Origin: Vibrio splendidus
GTDB lineage: Bacteria > Pseudomonadota > Gammaproteobacteria > Enterobacterales > Vibrionaceae
Reading direction: 5' to 3'
NCBI RefSeq assembly: GCF_001557875.1
Contig: NZ_LNRF01000003.1
Span: 186,001 to 250,000 of the forward strand
DNA length: 64,000 nt
Shown here: piece after piece, positions 8,245 to 17,364 of the stretch
Layout: the number at the start of each line of letters is the position of its first letter
How positions within the stretch are numbered: the first letter of the stretch is position 1
Program-made: the position numbers and the translations under genes
The notes under the pieces: model-generated
Seen by the model: only the letters and a program-made list of their open reading frames with translations
Databases searched by the model: none
What the model was told of the DNA's origin: nothing

Positions 8245-11058
8245 CTACTCGGGTATAAACGTGAATTCTAATTGCTCTAATTCTAAGCCTAATTTGATGA
8301 ATTCAATATCCAACGAATAAAAGCCTTTATCAAGCTTAACGGACAGCCCCTCAACCGAAACTGTCTCGCCATTAGTACCATTCACTGATAGAGACATCGC
8401 ATACACTTTATTGAGACTCAAACTACACGCAGATTGAGCCAAAGTACCGCTATCGTAGTTAACAATACCTGAACATCGATACACACCAGCATGCTTAACG
8501 TCCAAAATAATGCTCCGGTTTTCTTGGGTATTAAGTGGTAATACTATTACACGTTGCTCAGTAGTAAGCTGACAAAAATCACCATCAATCTTGTCCTGAT
8601 ACCTGTCTGAATTTTTCGTCGAGTCAAAGCTCTTAATCGGATCAAATGCAACTAAAGGTCTATCCATTGCCGGAGATTCCATGATAAAGCGGCAAATATT
8701 GATCGCGCTTCTTTGCAACTCACCTAAGCTCAACGTTCCGTTTTCAAGCGCCTGTAACGTATCGTCATTCGACACGTTATTTTCCGCACCATCATGCTCA
8801 ACAACCATATACAGATCATTTTGAGAACGAAGCATAAAGGATGTGTAACTTCGACTTTCAGAACCACCTTTGATTGGGTCATTCATTTTTGCCCACCAGT
8901 CCGTCATCACGATCCCCTTATAACCCCACTCCCCACGAAGAATCGTGGTATTGAGGTCGTAATTGGATGCAGCCCAGTGACCATTAATAGGATTATAAGA
9001 GGTCATAACACTCGAAGCTCCTCCTTGCTTTACCGCTATTTCAAAAGGCCTTAGATGAATCTCACGGAGCGCTCGCTGAGAAACCACACTATCAACATCA
9101 AATCGTCCAGTTTCTTGGTCGTTTGCAACCAAATGCTTGATAGTACCGGACACGCCTGCAGATCTAAGCCCAGAAACCTGAGACGCCGCCATAGCTCCGG
9201 TCAAAAGAGGATCCTCAGAAAAATACTCGAAGTTTCGCCCGTTCAAAGGGTGACGATGAATGTTAATCCCAGGGCCAAGCAATGTATCAATATGATTGAC
9301 TTGCATCTCTTTCCCTACTAAATGAAACAGTTGTTCATTCAGTTCTGTATTCCATGTGCAGCCCAATAGCGTGCCAATCGGGACTTGTGATGCTTTGTGT
9401 CCACTATCCATTCGGATACCCGATGGGCCATCAGCAGCCGCAACAATAGGGATACCTAAATCAAACAAGCTTGGTGATACGCCACCAAAAGCCGCAGCCG
9501 TGCCAGGGGTTACCTTGGGGCTGCACATACCTTCCCCACGAACAATTGTCGCTAACTGCTTTACAGTCATTTGCGAGATAAACTCGTCAATATCCGCCTG
9601 TCCCTGCTTCACATCAAGCAACTTGATCCCCTTATCGTCACTAAAAGGAATCGAAGCAGGGAGTTCACTGAGGATACGGTCGCTCAAATCTACGCTTCGT
9701 AGTGGTACAGATTCATAGTCGCAACTGTAAACCCCATTTTGCCCTATCTCTTTTGGAACGAGTCTTTTAAAAGCGGTGACGGGTGCCAGAGCTTCCGTTA
9801 GTTGCTCAACAACTATTAGCTCATCAACTGTTATGCTTTCGTCAACCAGCCTTGCTTGTCGAACGCTGCCTCCCAAATAAAACTGATATTCCCCGGCTTC
9901 AAGCACATAGCTATTTGGGTGGCCCGTCTTACCACTATCATCAAATGACGCTAACGAAGATAGAAGAAATGAAACCTTCACACGTGCTGTTTCGTTTGGA
10001 GCCAAAGTGGGTGTTTTTGCAAATCCTGTAAGTGCTCTAGATGGCTTCCCCAGCTGACCTGGAGGCGATTCAACATATAATTGAACAACATCCTTGCCAC
10101 TGTATTGGTCGCCTATGTTTTTAACTTCAATATCAAACACCAACTCTTGTTCAGAGCCGCAACCAAGAATCGCTAGCGCATTTAATTGATTGGAAAAGCG
10201 GGTGTAGGACAGCCCAAAACCAAATTCAAATTGAACAGCTTTAGGGTTGAAAGTTTCAAAATACCGATACCCGACATAGACATCTTCTTGATATAAATTC
10301 CGGTCTTTATTTCCAAAATTCGAGCTCGAAGGGTAATCAGATAAAGAGTGCGCAATAGTGTCGGTCAAACGTCCACTTGGGCTAACATCACCAGATAAGA
10401 CATCCGCAAGAGCATGCCCACCTTCCATACCTGCGGCCCAACTATACAGAACAGCCTTAATCGCAGCAGCACCTTTAAGTGAACTTGTCCATGACATATC
10501 GATAATGTTGGTCACGTTCAGTATCACAATGACATCATCAAAATGTTCTGTCACTTTCTCCAACATTTGTATTTCGAGCGCGGTTAAATTGTAACTGCCT
10601 TGCTGCTGTGCATTATCTTGATCTTCACCCGCCGTTCGACCGATAAAAATAATGGCTTTGTTAGATTTGGCGGCGGCATCCATCACAACAGAAGCTGAAA
10701 GAGGCATTTCATCTTGAAACCAAGGTTCTGCTGCCCAACCACCACCGCCGTCATTGAACGGGTTGTCCTTGATCCAACGTTGGTATACCGCCACCAAACT
10801 GAGATTAAGATTGATGTTTGGATTCTCATACAAGCCATGTAATGCATTAACGGAATAAGGTACATTCACCGCTCCACCAGATCCAGTGCCACTTCGGTAG
10901 GTATCAATCTGACAGCGACCAAAAAGAGACACCGTATCACGAGTCTGCAATGGCAATATTGAATCGCTATTTTTTAGTAGCACAATGCCCTCAGCAGCCG
11001 CTTGTCGACTTATTGGGGCAAGCTTCTTCTGTGCTTCGAGAATTTCCACAGTATTCAT
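8245..11058 (-). CDS. GH3 beta-glucosidase with permuted domain order
   Basis: 937 residues with no signal peptide, so cytoplasmic. The order of parts is inverted compared with common GH3 enzymes. The alpha/beta sandwich domain comes first (AAAEGIVLLKN at about residue 19, GRTAGEDQD, then YVGYRYFETF). A fibronectin-III-like domain follows (about 320-410). The TIM-barrel-like domain comes third (ADGPSGIRM, NIHRHPLNGRNFEYFSEDP), with nucleophile D720 in IVMTDWW. A C-terminal beta-rich module of about 130 residues ends the protein. A reversed order is known for some GH3 enzymes, such as the Ruminococcus albus type. It should release glucose from beta-linked glucosides such as laminaribiose. It is divergent from the AraC gene and has no LacI-type operator. 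Confidence 0.93.
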   Translation of the reverse strand: MNTVEILEAQKKLAPISRQAAAEGIVLLKNSDSILPLQTRDTVSLFGRCQIDTYRSGTGSGGAVNVPYSVNALHGLYENPNINLNLSLVAVYQRWIKDNPFNDGGGGWAAEPWFQDEMPLSASVVMDAAAKSNKAIIFIGRTAGEDQDNAQQQGSYNLTALEIQMLEKVTEHFDDVIVILNVTNIIDMSWTSSLKGAAAIKAVLYSWAAGMEGGHALADVLSGDVSPSGRLTDTIAHSLSDYPSSSNFGNKDRNLYQEDVYVGYRYFETFNPKAVQFEFGFGLSYTRFSNQLNALAILGCGSEQELVFDIEVKNIGDQYSGKDVVQLYVESPPGQLGKPSRALTGFAKTPTLAPNETARVKVSFLLSSLASFDDSGKTGHPNSYVLEAGEYQFYLGGSVRQARLVDESITVDELIVVEQLTEALAPVTAFKRLVPKEIGQNGVYSCDYESVPLRSVDLSDRILSELPASIPFSDDKGIKLLDVKQGQADIDEFISQMTVKQLATIVRGEGMCSPKVTPGTAAAFGGVSPSLFDLGIPIVAAADGPSGIRMDSGHKASQVPIGTLLGCTWNTELNEQLFHLVGKEMQVNHIDTLLGPGINIHRHPLNGRNFEYFSEDPLLTGAMAASQVSGLRSAGVSGTIKHLVANDQETGRFDVDSVVSQRALREIHLRPFEIAVKQGGASSVMTSYNPINGHWAASNYDLNTTILRGEWGYKGIVMTDWWAKMNDPIKGGSESRSYTSFMLRSQNDLYMVVEHDGAENNVSNDDTLQALENGTLSLGELQRSAINICRFIMESPAMDRPLVAFDPIKSFDSTKNSDRYQDKIDGDFCQLTTEQRVIVLPLNTQENRSIILDVKHAGVYRCSGIVNYDSGTLAQSACSLSLNKVYAMSLSVNGTNGETVSVEGLSVKLDKGFYSLDIEFIKLGLELEQLEFTFIPE

Positions 11059-11068
11059 TTTGAGCCCT

Positions 11069-11141
11069 ACTATTTTTTACTTAGAGCAAAAATTTGACCT
11101 CTCGCTCTAAAAGTTAATATTGTCTTTGTTCAAAAAATAGT
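11069..11141. promoter_or_regulatory. Nested inverted repeats between GH3 and araC-type genes
   Basis: Outer arms ACTATTTTTT (11069-11078) and AAAAAATAGT (11132-11141), and inner arms TTAGAGC (11081-11087) and GCTCTAA (11104-11110), lie in the 141-nt divergent promoter gap. They are a plausible binding region for the adjacent AraC-family protein. This is pattern only; no binding consensus is known to me. Confidence 0.4.
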
Positions 11142-11199
11142 AATCTTAACTACGGCGTGTAACTACCAAATAAGCGACAGAAATAGGTAAAATAGCGAC

Positions 11200-12084
11200 A
11201 TGAAAACCAAGTTTAAACTCCAAAGTCATCAGAGATATCCCCAGATAAAATTTGCCTATGTTGATGGTCATCACGATTTCGACTTTGACGTACATAGCCA
11301 TGACTTTTCTGAACTTTTCTTAGTTGTGAGTGGCAGTGGAAAGCATGCGGTAGCTAGCCACACTTACCCTTTAAGTACAGGAGATGTATTTGTTATTAAT
11401 GGGGATATTGAACATGGATTTTGTGAAGTAAATAAACTGAAGATTGTAAACTTGATGTTTGATACGGCATTGCCTTTTTTTGAGGTTCCTTCAATGCGTC
11501 AAATGCCAGGCTATCAAGCACTTTTCAAGGTAGAACCGATTGCTCGACAAGCATCTGAATATCAAGCAAAGCTTACGTTATCACTTTCTCAGTTGAAACG
11601 AATCAATGGACTTCTACAACAAATCAAATCGGAATACGACAATGCAGAACAGGGGTTTGAAATCATATTGACAAGCACAATGCAGCAACTTGCGATAGAA
11701 CTTGCTCGGCGATATCAAGAACAGACCCATAGCTTACCAAAAACAACCCTAGCATTGAGCCGTGCTCTCGCACATATTGACCGTCATTACAAAGAAGTGG
11801 GATTAGATACAGAAACCATTGCGCAAGCGGCGTATATCAGCAAGCGGCAACTAGAAAGGTTATTCAGGCAGTTTTTAAATACATCCCCAAACCAATACGT
11901 CAAAGACCTTCAAATTCGACACTCGGCAACCTTATTGTTAAACGACAACAAAAGCATCCAACACATTGCTGAGTCTTGCGGCTTTTCTGACAGCAACTAT
12001 TTCTCCAAGTGTTTTAAGGCCCAAAATGGATGCAGCCCTCGCGAATTTAGAAAGCAAAATTCTTCCCATAGAACTGAGTTTTGA
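11200..12084 (+). CDS. AraC-family transcriptional regulator with cupin sensor domain
   Basis: 294 residues. The N-terminal half is a cupin-like effector domain (HDFDFDVHSHDFSELFLVVSG, then LSTGDVFVINGDIEHGF), as in AraC/RhaR-type sugar sensors. The C-terminal 100 residues hold two helix-turn-helix units: TIAQAAYISKRQLERLFRQ, and then IQHIAESCGFSDSNYFSKCFK with the usual GCSPREFR end. It is divergent from the GH3 gene, so it most likely activates that gene in response to a mono- or disaccharide such as laminaribiose, gentiobiose or cellobiose. The divergent gap contains nested inverted repeats but no LacI palindrome, which suggests separate control of GH3. Confidence 0.92.
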   Translation: MKTKFKLQSHQRYPQIKFAYVDGHHDFDFDVHSHDFSELFLVVSGSGKHAVASHTYPLSTGDVFVINGDIEHGFCEVNKLKIVNLMFDTALPFFEVPSMRQMPGYQALFKVEPIARQASEYQAKLTLSLSQLKRINGLLQQIKSEYDNAEQGFEIILTSTMQQLAIELARRYQEQTHSLPKTTLALSRALAHIDRHYKEVGLDTETIAQAAYISKRQLERLFRQFLNTSPNQYVKDLQIRHSATLLLNDNKSIQHIAESCGFSDSNYFSKCFKAQNGCSPREFRKQNSSHRTEF

Positions 12085-12111
12085 GTATTAAAAGACTAAA
12101 TGCACAGGCAT

Positions 12112-12138
12112 AAAAAAACCGCCTCTCTCGAAGCGGTT
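12112..12138 (-). terminator. Terminator between convergent AraC and porin genes
   Basis: On the minus strand AACCGC pairs with GCGGTT around a 10-nt loop and is followed by seven T. It is oriented for the porin transcript, about 210 nt past its stop. Confidence 0.6.
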
Positions 12139-12268
12139 GATGAGCAGCCTTTGGCAAGGAATTACTGAGATAGACTCAAAACATAAGCGACTCATAGCAA
12201 TAAAAATGAATCTCTATGTGCTGCTAGGATAGAGCTCAACTATTGCAATAAATAGGATATCGAGAACC

Positions 12269-12313
12269 TTGCCCGCCCTAAAGGCAAGGCCGTCATACCA
12301 CTCCCCCGGTATG
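12269..12313 (-). other. Two small hairpins just downstream of the porin gene
   Basis: CCTTGCC/GGCAAGG (about 12269-12291) and CATACC/GGTATG (about 12294-12313) follow the porin stop on the minus strand. Neither has a U-tract. They may stabilise the 3' end of the porin mRNA. Confidence 0.35.
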
Positions 12314-12347
12314 CTCGATATCACTTAAGACCCGAAGGTAAAAGATT

Positions 12348-13682
12348 CTACCACCACATGTCAGCTTGAATACCGACAACAAAGTCACCCTCTTTACCCG
12401 TGCCGTCTTGCATTTCACCATCAAGGTAAGATGCCATGAAGCGAATTTCTGGAGATGGACCGAAGCCAGAGTGCACAACTAGAGTCGGTGCTACTGTTAG
12501 CTTGTAATCATAAGAATTCTTTGACTCACCATTACGGTCTTCGTAGTTGTACATGTAACCAGCTTCGGTAGCGATAAAGAAGTTTTCTGAAATTGGGAAC
12601 GTTGGTCGCACCATTGCTGATACCCAGCCGTCTGTGTCGCCATTGTCAAAATCGTTGTACTGGGTTTGAAGAGAGTGGAAAATATTCACACCATTTTCGA
12701 AGAAGTAACCACCCCACACTAAAGCACGTAGTGATACATCGTCTTCATCAACAGCTTTGAGACATGATGTTCCACATCCTTGATGTTCAGTTATCAACCA
12801 ACTTTGATAATCACTTCCAGGCTTGTACGTGTTGTAAGTTGTAAGTGTACCGCCTAAAAGATTACCCGAACCTAAACCTTTACCAGCTTGTGCTATGTAC
12901 TTAGTAAAACCTTTATCCGACAAACCAAAGAACGACTCAGTGTGAACGATAGCTGTCATTTCATAACCATTCTCAGCGAATGCTTCTAAGCCATCACCTT
13001 TGGTTAAATCAACCATGTTATCTGGCATATACTTAGCCATAGCGTGAAGTTCAACACTGCCAAAGTTCACGCCAGCATGGAGTGCATGCATGATGTTGTT
13101 ACTGTCGCCCCAGAAACTTGTATCTCCAGAGTCATCGCTAGCAATATAAGCAAAGTCCCACTTATTACCACCTAGCTCAACACCTTCAATACCAACACCA
13201 GTACCCGACATATCCGTGTAGAAAAAGTCGGTCATAAAGATGTAATTATCTTTACCATAAAAGCGCTTACCACCCCATACAACACCGGTTTCAGATACAC
13301 CTTCAAACTCGACAAAAGTTTCTGCCATACCAATTTCGCTGTTGGCTGCATCGGCATTGGCACCAAGTTGGTTTGTTGCATACGAATCGTTGTTTGCAGC
13401 CGCACGGGTCTTGATTCGAATTTTCTGACCACCGTCATTCTCAAAATTTTTCTGCAGCGCAACTTCAAAGTGGTTATCCGATTCAACACCCAATCGACCT
13501 AAACGCTCTTTAGATGCTGGGAACTTTGCACGTTTAAAATCATCATTTTCACTGAATAGAACACCAGCACGGAAATAACCGTGAAATTCAAATCCATCCG
13601 ATTTTTCGGCATGTACAGCAGGTGCAGTAGACAAGCCAGCAGTAGCGACTAAACAAGCAAGGGTAAGCTTAGAAAGTTTCAT
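12348..13682 (-). CDS. LamB-type (maltoporin family) outer-membrane porin
   Basis: 444 residues from ATG 13682, which follows GGAG at 5 nt; an in-frame ATG at 13700 adds six residues ahead of the signal peptide and has no such site. The protein has a Sec signal (MKLSKLTLACLVATAGLSTA, cleaved after VHA) and then a beta-barrel starting FEFHGYFRAGVLFSE, the hallmark opening of LamB proteins. It has typical alternating strands and the C-terminal aromatic residue (ADMWW). LamB-family porins form trimeric sugar channels. The promoter has two copies of the AAGAAAGCGCTTTCTT palindrome, and a GH16 gene lies next upstream on the same strand, so the cargo is probably beta-1,3-gluco-oligosaccharides rather than maltodextrin. 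Confidence 0.9.
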   Translation of the reverse strand: MKLSKLTLACLVATAGLSTAPAVHAEKSDGFEFHGYFRAGVLFSENDDFKRAKFPASKERLGRLGVESDNHFEVALQKNFENDGGQKIRIKTRAAANNDSYATNQLGANADAANSEIGMAETFVEFEGVSETGVVWGGKRFYGKDNYIFMTDFFYTDMSGTGVGIEGVELGGNKWDFAYIASDDSGDTSFWGDSNNIMHALHAGVNFGSVELHAMAKYMPDNMVDLTKGDGLEAFAENGYEMTAIVHTESFFGLSDKGFTKYIAQAGKGLGSGNLLGGTLTTYNTYKPGSDYQSWLITEHQGCGTSCLKAVDEDDVSLRALVWGGYFFENGVNIFHSLQTQYNDFDNGDTDGWVSAMVRPTFPISENFFIATEAGYMYNYEDRNGESKNSYDYKLTVAPTLVVHSGFGPSPEIRFMASYLDGEMQDGTGKEGDFVVGIQADMWW

Positions 13683-13714
13683 AATAACTCCATGTTCCAA
13701 ATTATACTTTCAAA

Positions 13715-13730
13715 AAGAAAGCGCTTTCTT
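13715..13730 (-). promoter_or_regulatory. LacI-type operator, proximal site of porin gene
   Basis: Perfect AAGAAAGCGCTTTCTT, 32 nt before the porin ATG, a position where repressor would block transcription start or elongation. Confidence 0.85.
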
Positions 13731-13887
13731 TATTTTTCTTAAAAAAACCAATCGAACAGATTTAAAGAAGATCAAATCTAAGCCCACATTCACTATGCAC
13801 TCTTAACCTTATTGGCTTTAACCGCTCAGTTGGTATGGAAAGAGTATAAATCGATATCGTGAATATAAACCGTGATCAACCCCACCA

Positions 13888-13903
13888 AAGAAAGCGCTTT
13901 CTT
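13888..13903 (-). promoter_or_regulatory. LacI-type operator, distal site of porin gene
   Basis: Perfect AAGAAAGCGCTTTCTT, 173 nt upstream of the proximal site (start to start), between the porin gene and the GH16 terminator. A pair at this distance would suit DNA looping by a tetrameric repressor (inference). Confidence 0.8.
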
Positions 13904-14071
13904 ATGCGTGAGTCACAAAAATAGAGATGTTAAGTATTTTGTTTGAACAATCATGGAACCAAGTAAAATGTCACTATTCACATATTAAGGACGAATTGCT
14001 CCGTTCAATCACTCAGAGCCTGTTTCGGAATACATCGTCGATTGCCTTCCTCAAATAATCGTCGAAATAAA

Positions 14072-14100
14072 AAAGGGAACATACATTGTATGTTCCCTTT
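14072..14100 (-). terminator. Terminator after GH16 gene
   Basis: Near-perfect long stem AAAGGGAACATAC / GTATGTTCCCTTT with a 3-nt loop, followed on the minus strand by a run of T. It ends the GH16 transcript 38 nt past its stop, so the porin is transcribed separately. Confidence 0.85.
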
Positions 14101-14137
14101 ATATTCAGAATTTTATTCACCCCCTTAGTTAAGAGGC

Positions 14138-15736
14138 TTACTTTTCAAATCGAATATTGTCTAATTTAAAACTCATTTGTCCTTGAGGCTCAAACACTAA
14201 AAGGTTGGTGATCATTGTTGGATCAGCCTGATTCCCACCAGCAAAACGGTTGTCTCTCTTTAAAATGTCAGCTATTGGAATACGTACCGTCTTCCATTCA
14301 TTCATTGCTGATAGCGGCACGGTATAGTCACTTGTTTTCGGCCAGCCGCTGTCCATCTTAACCAGTAGTTCGACCCCGTCGGCCATACTCTCAACTTTCA
14401 AATCAAAGACCAGTTCACCCGTTTCTTGCCAATGTGTCACATCCGTTACAGGAGAACGAAAATAGATATTTCCTGATCCTTCATTCTTATTCACTTGTAG
14501 CACTATTCCACGATCTGGTTCGATCACTTCTTGATAGTCAACAATATCCAATGGGTCATAACTTGCATAAGCCAAGCTTGCGTTAAGAGTTTCGGTAAAA
14601 ACCTCTAACGTTGGCCCATCAGCATAACTATCATCGGTTGCTAAGATCTCTGGAGCTTCGTGCCCTATTACTTGTATTGCGTGTTCAGAGCGGCTTGCAC
14701 ACCCTTTTCCTTTCCAACGATCAACCTTGCAACGGTATACCTTTACTGAATCAACTAACATTGTTTTCGGAAACAAACCTTCGTCGATGCCTTTATCATT
14801 TGCGTTTGCTGACCACGCTCCACCGACAGCTAAGTTCAATAACAAATGAAACTTTTCATCAAACGGAGCTGCTCCACTCGCATTAATGAGTTTCCCTTCT
14901 TCCGCTTCATATTGGCTGTACCAGCCCTCTTGAGTTTGAGTCGCGTAATGAATATTGTCTACATACCAACGAATTTCACCTTCTTCCCACTCAATCGCGT
15001 ATGTATGGAAGCCCTCAGTAGGGTTCACACCGTTTGGCAATGTCGCGGCTTGCCCTTTATAAACATTGTCTGGCCAATTTCGTCCGTAATGTAACGTCCC
15101 GTAAACTCGGCTCTCTAGTTCATCATTTTTCGCTCCCGCCGCATCTGAAAGCGTGTTTAGGTTAACCGCTTCCATAATATCGATTTCGCCAGAAGCTGCC
15201 CATGTGCCATATTTATTGTCAGTTGGCAGCATCCAAATTGCGGGCCATGAACCTTGTCCACCAGGTAACTTTGCTCTGATTTCATAACGGCCATATTTGG
15301 TGTCACGCTTGTCTTTTGTGCTCAGCCTCGCAGAAGTATAAGGGAGTGTCTTAGTTGCTCCGCCAATCGTACCTTCGGCATTGTCAGGCCCAGTATGACT
15401 TTGCTTCAGCGCGACAATGTGTAAAAAGCCATCTTTAACAAATGCGTTATCAGGATCATCCGTGTAGCACTGTTGTTCATTGTTCCCACCTCCCCAACAG
15501 TTCGCTTCTAATGACCAATTACGTTTATTTATTTGCTCGCCTTCAAACTGGTCTTCCCATACCAATTGCCAGTCTGGACTTAAAGTAACTGGAGCATGGG
15601 ATAGCACGATCGGTTTTTCAGTTTGAGCTAAGTCAGCACTTTCGGATACCGGCAGCTCTATCGCCGTGCAGCCAGACATCAAAGCGGCAGAAATAAAAGA
15701 CGTTAATATCTTTACCTGATTGGTTAGATCTTGCAT
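14138..15736 (-). CDS. GH16 beta-1,3-glucanase (laminarinase-type) lipoprotein
   Basis: 532 residues from ATG 15736, which follows AGGAG at 5 nt; the in-frame ATG 15754 is less well placed. The N-terminus has a lipoprotein signal ending LMSGC, so the enzyme should be anchored in the outer membrane. The GH16 jelly-roll spans about residues 55-345 and carries the catalytic motif GEIDIMEAVN (E184, D186, E189); the EIDIME form with the extra methionine is that of laminarinases and agarases. A separate beta-sandwich module of about 150 residues forms the C-terminus (ending FKLDNIRFEK) and is probably carbohydrate-binding. Expected role: endo-cleavage of laminarin or other beta-1,3-glucan at the cell surface. 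One operator lies upstream. Confidence 0.92.
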   Translation of the reverse strand: MQDLTNQVKILTSFISAALMSGCTAIELPVSESADLAQTEKPIVLSHAPVTLSPDWQLVWEDQFEGEQINKRNWSLEANCWGGGNNEQQCYTDDPDNAFVKDGFLHIVALKQSHTGPDNAEGTIGGATKTLPYTSARLSTKDKRDTKYGRYEIRAKLPGGQGSWPAIWMLPTDNKYGTWAASGEIDIMEAVNLNTLSDAAGAKNDELESRVYGTLHYGRNWPDNVYKGQAATLPNGVNPTEGFHTYAIEWEEGEIRWYVDNIHYATQTQEGWYSQYEAEEGKLINASGAAPFDEKFHLLLNLAVGGAWSANANDKGIDEGLFPKTMLVDSVKVYRCKVDRWKGKGCASRSEHAIQVIGHEAPEILATDDSYADGPTLEVFTETLNASLAYASYDPLDIVDYQEVIEPDRGIVLQVNKNEGSGNIYFRSPVTDVTHWQETGELVFDLKVESMADGVELLVKMDSGWPKTSDYTVPLSAMNEWKTVRIPIADILKRDNRFAGGNQADPTMITNLLVFEPQGQMSFKLDNIRFEK

Positions 15737-15908
15737 TACAACTCCTTGTATCACGACTTTCTATGCAGGCGACACGTAATATCGGAACCCATAAAAGAAA
15801 GTCGATTAGTGAATAACTCCCCGAGCATGGACCCAATATGCCATGCGCGACTTTTTCAAAATGAGTATATAAAAGTGCATAGTTCAAAAAAGAGACAACG
15901 CTCACCTT

Positions 15909-15924
15909 AAGAAAGCGCTTTCTT
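15909..15924 (-). promoter_or_regulatory. LacI-type operator upstream of GH16 gene
   Basis: Perfect AAGAAAGCGCTTTCTT, 172 nt before the GH16 ATG, in the 548-nt gap shared with the divergent lacI-type gene. Apart from this site and the one at 16094 I see no gene in that gap. Confidence 0.8.
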
Positions 15925-16093
15925 GTTGGGTTTCACATTTTGCTAAACTTCATTGCGGTTTATATAGATTCCCAAGAATCTTAATGACCTGATTATCAGC
16001 GATAACACCTAGTAGCCCTTTATCCTCAGACTTCTATTTTATCTAGTTCATAATTAAGATCAGAAAAACAGATTCACTTTCACTACAACGGCA

Positions 16094-16109
16094 AAGAAAG
16101 CGCTTGCTT
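16094..16109 (+). promoter_or_regulatory. LacI-type operator upstream of the lacI-type gene (one mismatch)
   Basis: AAGAAAGCGCTTGCTT differs from the consensus at one base in the right half. It lies 175 nt before the repressor start, suggesting weaker autoregulation. It is 185 nt from the GH16 operator (start to start), so the two could be bridged. Confidence 0.7.
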
Positions 16110-16284
16110 GATATTTAATCGAGTCTATGAAAATATTCGTTACCTTACTTTGTATGCTTAACCTTCAAATTTAGCGTTAAGCAGTTCAGAGTTTTTAAAT
16201 ATTAATCATTGGATTACTAGGCTCTTATTGATCACGAAGGTAATATAGCTTAGTTCACTCCTTGTAGAGATAAGGCCACTACCA

Positions 16285-17280
16285 TTGATCACCATTAAAG
16301 AAGTATCTGAACTTGCTCAAGTTTCTCAATCAACTGTCTCACGAGCATTAAATGGTCACCCTACGGTAAAGGAAGCCAATCGCGAAAAAGTATTCAAAGC
16401 TATTGAGCAACTGGGCTACAAGCCTAATGCTTTTGCACAAGCTCTTGCCTCCAGCCGTTCAAATAGCATTGGCATGCTAGTTGGCTCGCTTGATGGGCCT
16501 TTCTATGGGCCATTAATGCATACCGCTGAAGATACCGTTCGCCAAAATAATATTCACTTAATCGTTACAAGTGGCCAGGAATCACGAACCAAAGAGCTCG
16601 ATTCTATCCAGTTTTTGCAATCTAAACTTGTGGATGGCCTCATTGTTCACTCAGATAAGCTCAGTGATGACGAACTGATTAAAATCGCGAAAGACAGTGA
16701 AACAATGATTGTTCTCAACCGTTTTATTCCTGAGATTTCTGATCGCTGTATTTACATTGATAATGAGCTTGGTGGCTACCTTGCAACGAAGCACTTACTT
16801 GAAAATGGGCATAAAAAAATCGCTTGTATCACAGGCCAGTTGAGTAAAGTTGATAGTAGAGATCGCTTTCAAGGATATCGAAATGCCTTGTTAGAGTACG
16901 GTGTCGAGTACAACGCTGGGCTGTTTGTAGAGGGGCGTTTTGATCATCAAGGCAACCATGATGCTGCGCGACGCTTGTTAGACCGAGACCCTGAGATCAC
17001 CGCGATTTTCTGTCAAAATGACAACATCGCGCTTGCTGTATATGACGTAGCAGCGGAGCGAAACCTCATTATTGGGCGAGACCTTTCGGTCGTAGGCTTC
17101 GATAACGATACTCATAGCCAGCATATTCGTCCTCGCTTATCGACGGTCGACTTTCCTGTCCATGAGATGGGAGAAGAAGCTGCAAAAGGTGTTTTATCGT
17201 TAATTAATAAACGCGACTACCCATTGAAGCACAAACTAACACCGACATTGATTGTAAGAGAGTCTGTAGCTAAGCTTTGA
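16285..17280 (+). CDS. LacI/GalR-family repressor, predicted regulator of the beta-glucan locus
   Basis: 331 residues. It begins at TTG 16285 behind AAGG, and no ATG is available before the DNA-binding domain. The N-terminal helix-turn-helix (TIKEVSELAQVSQSTVSRALNG) and hinge (LGYKPNAFAQALAS) are classic LacI. The periplasmic-binding-protein-like effector domain runs from about 60 to 325 (SIGMLVGSLDGPFYGPLM, ITGQLSKVDSRDRFQGY, VVGFDNDTHSQHIRPRLSTV). LacI proteins bind palindromes with a central CpG; the nine AAGAAAGCGCTTTCTT sites here have that centre. Its position inside the locus and the site in front of its own gene make it the best candidate to bind them. The inducer is probably a beta-1,3-linked oligosaccharide. 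The TTG start implies low expression. Confidence 0.93.
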   Translation: MITIKEVSELAQVSQSTVSRALNGHPTVKEANREKVFKAIEQLGYKPNAFAQALASSRSNSIGMLVGSLDGPFYGPLMHTAEDTVRQNNIHLIVTSGQESRTKELDSIQFLQSKLVDGLIVHSDKLSDDELIKIAKDSETMIVLNRFIPEISDRCIYIDNELGGYLATKHLLENGHKKIACITGQLSKVDSRDRFQGYRNALLEYGVEYNAGLFVEGRFDHQGNHDAARRLLDRDPEITAIFCQNDNIALAVYDVAAERNLIIGRDLSVVGFDNDTHSQHIRPRLSTVDFPVHEMGEEAAKGVLSLINKRDYPLKHKLTPTLIVRESVAKL

Positions 17281-17320
17281 TTTTTGTATATCAAACACCC
17301 CATTTTTTATACTTAAAAGA

Positions 17321-17348
17321 AAGGCTCTAAGTATTCACTTAGAGCCTT
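17321..17348. terminator. Bidirectional terminator between lacI-type and phosphorylase genes
   Basis: Perfect 12-bp arms AAGGCTCTAAGT / ACTTAGAGCCTT with a 4-nt loop and T-runs on both strands, between convergent genes. Confidence 0.9.
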
Positions 17349-17364
17349 TTTATTTCACTTTAAA

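Noticed and set aside
9356-9718. A 120-codon plus-strand frame inside the GH3 gene.
   Set aside because: It lies opposite a strong coding region, and has no ribosome site and no recognisable family.
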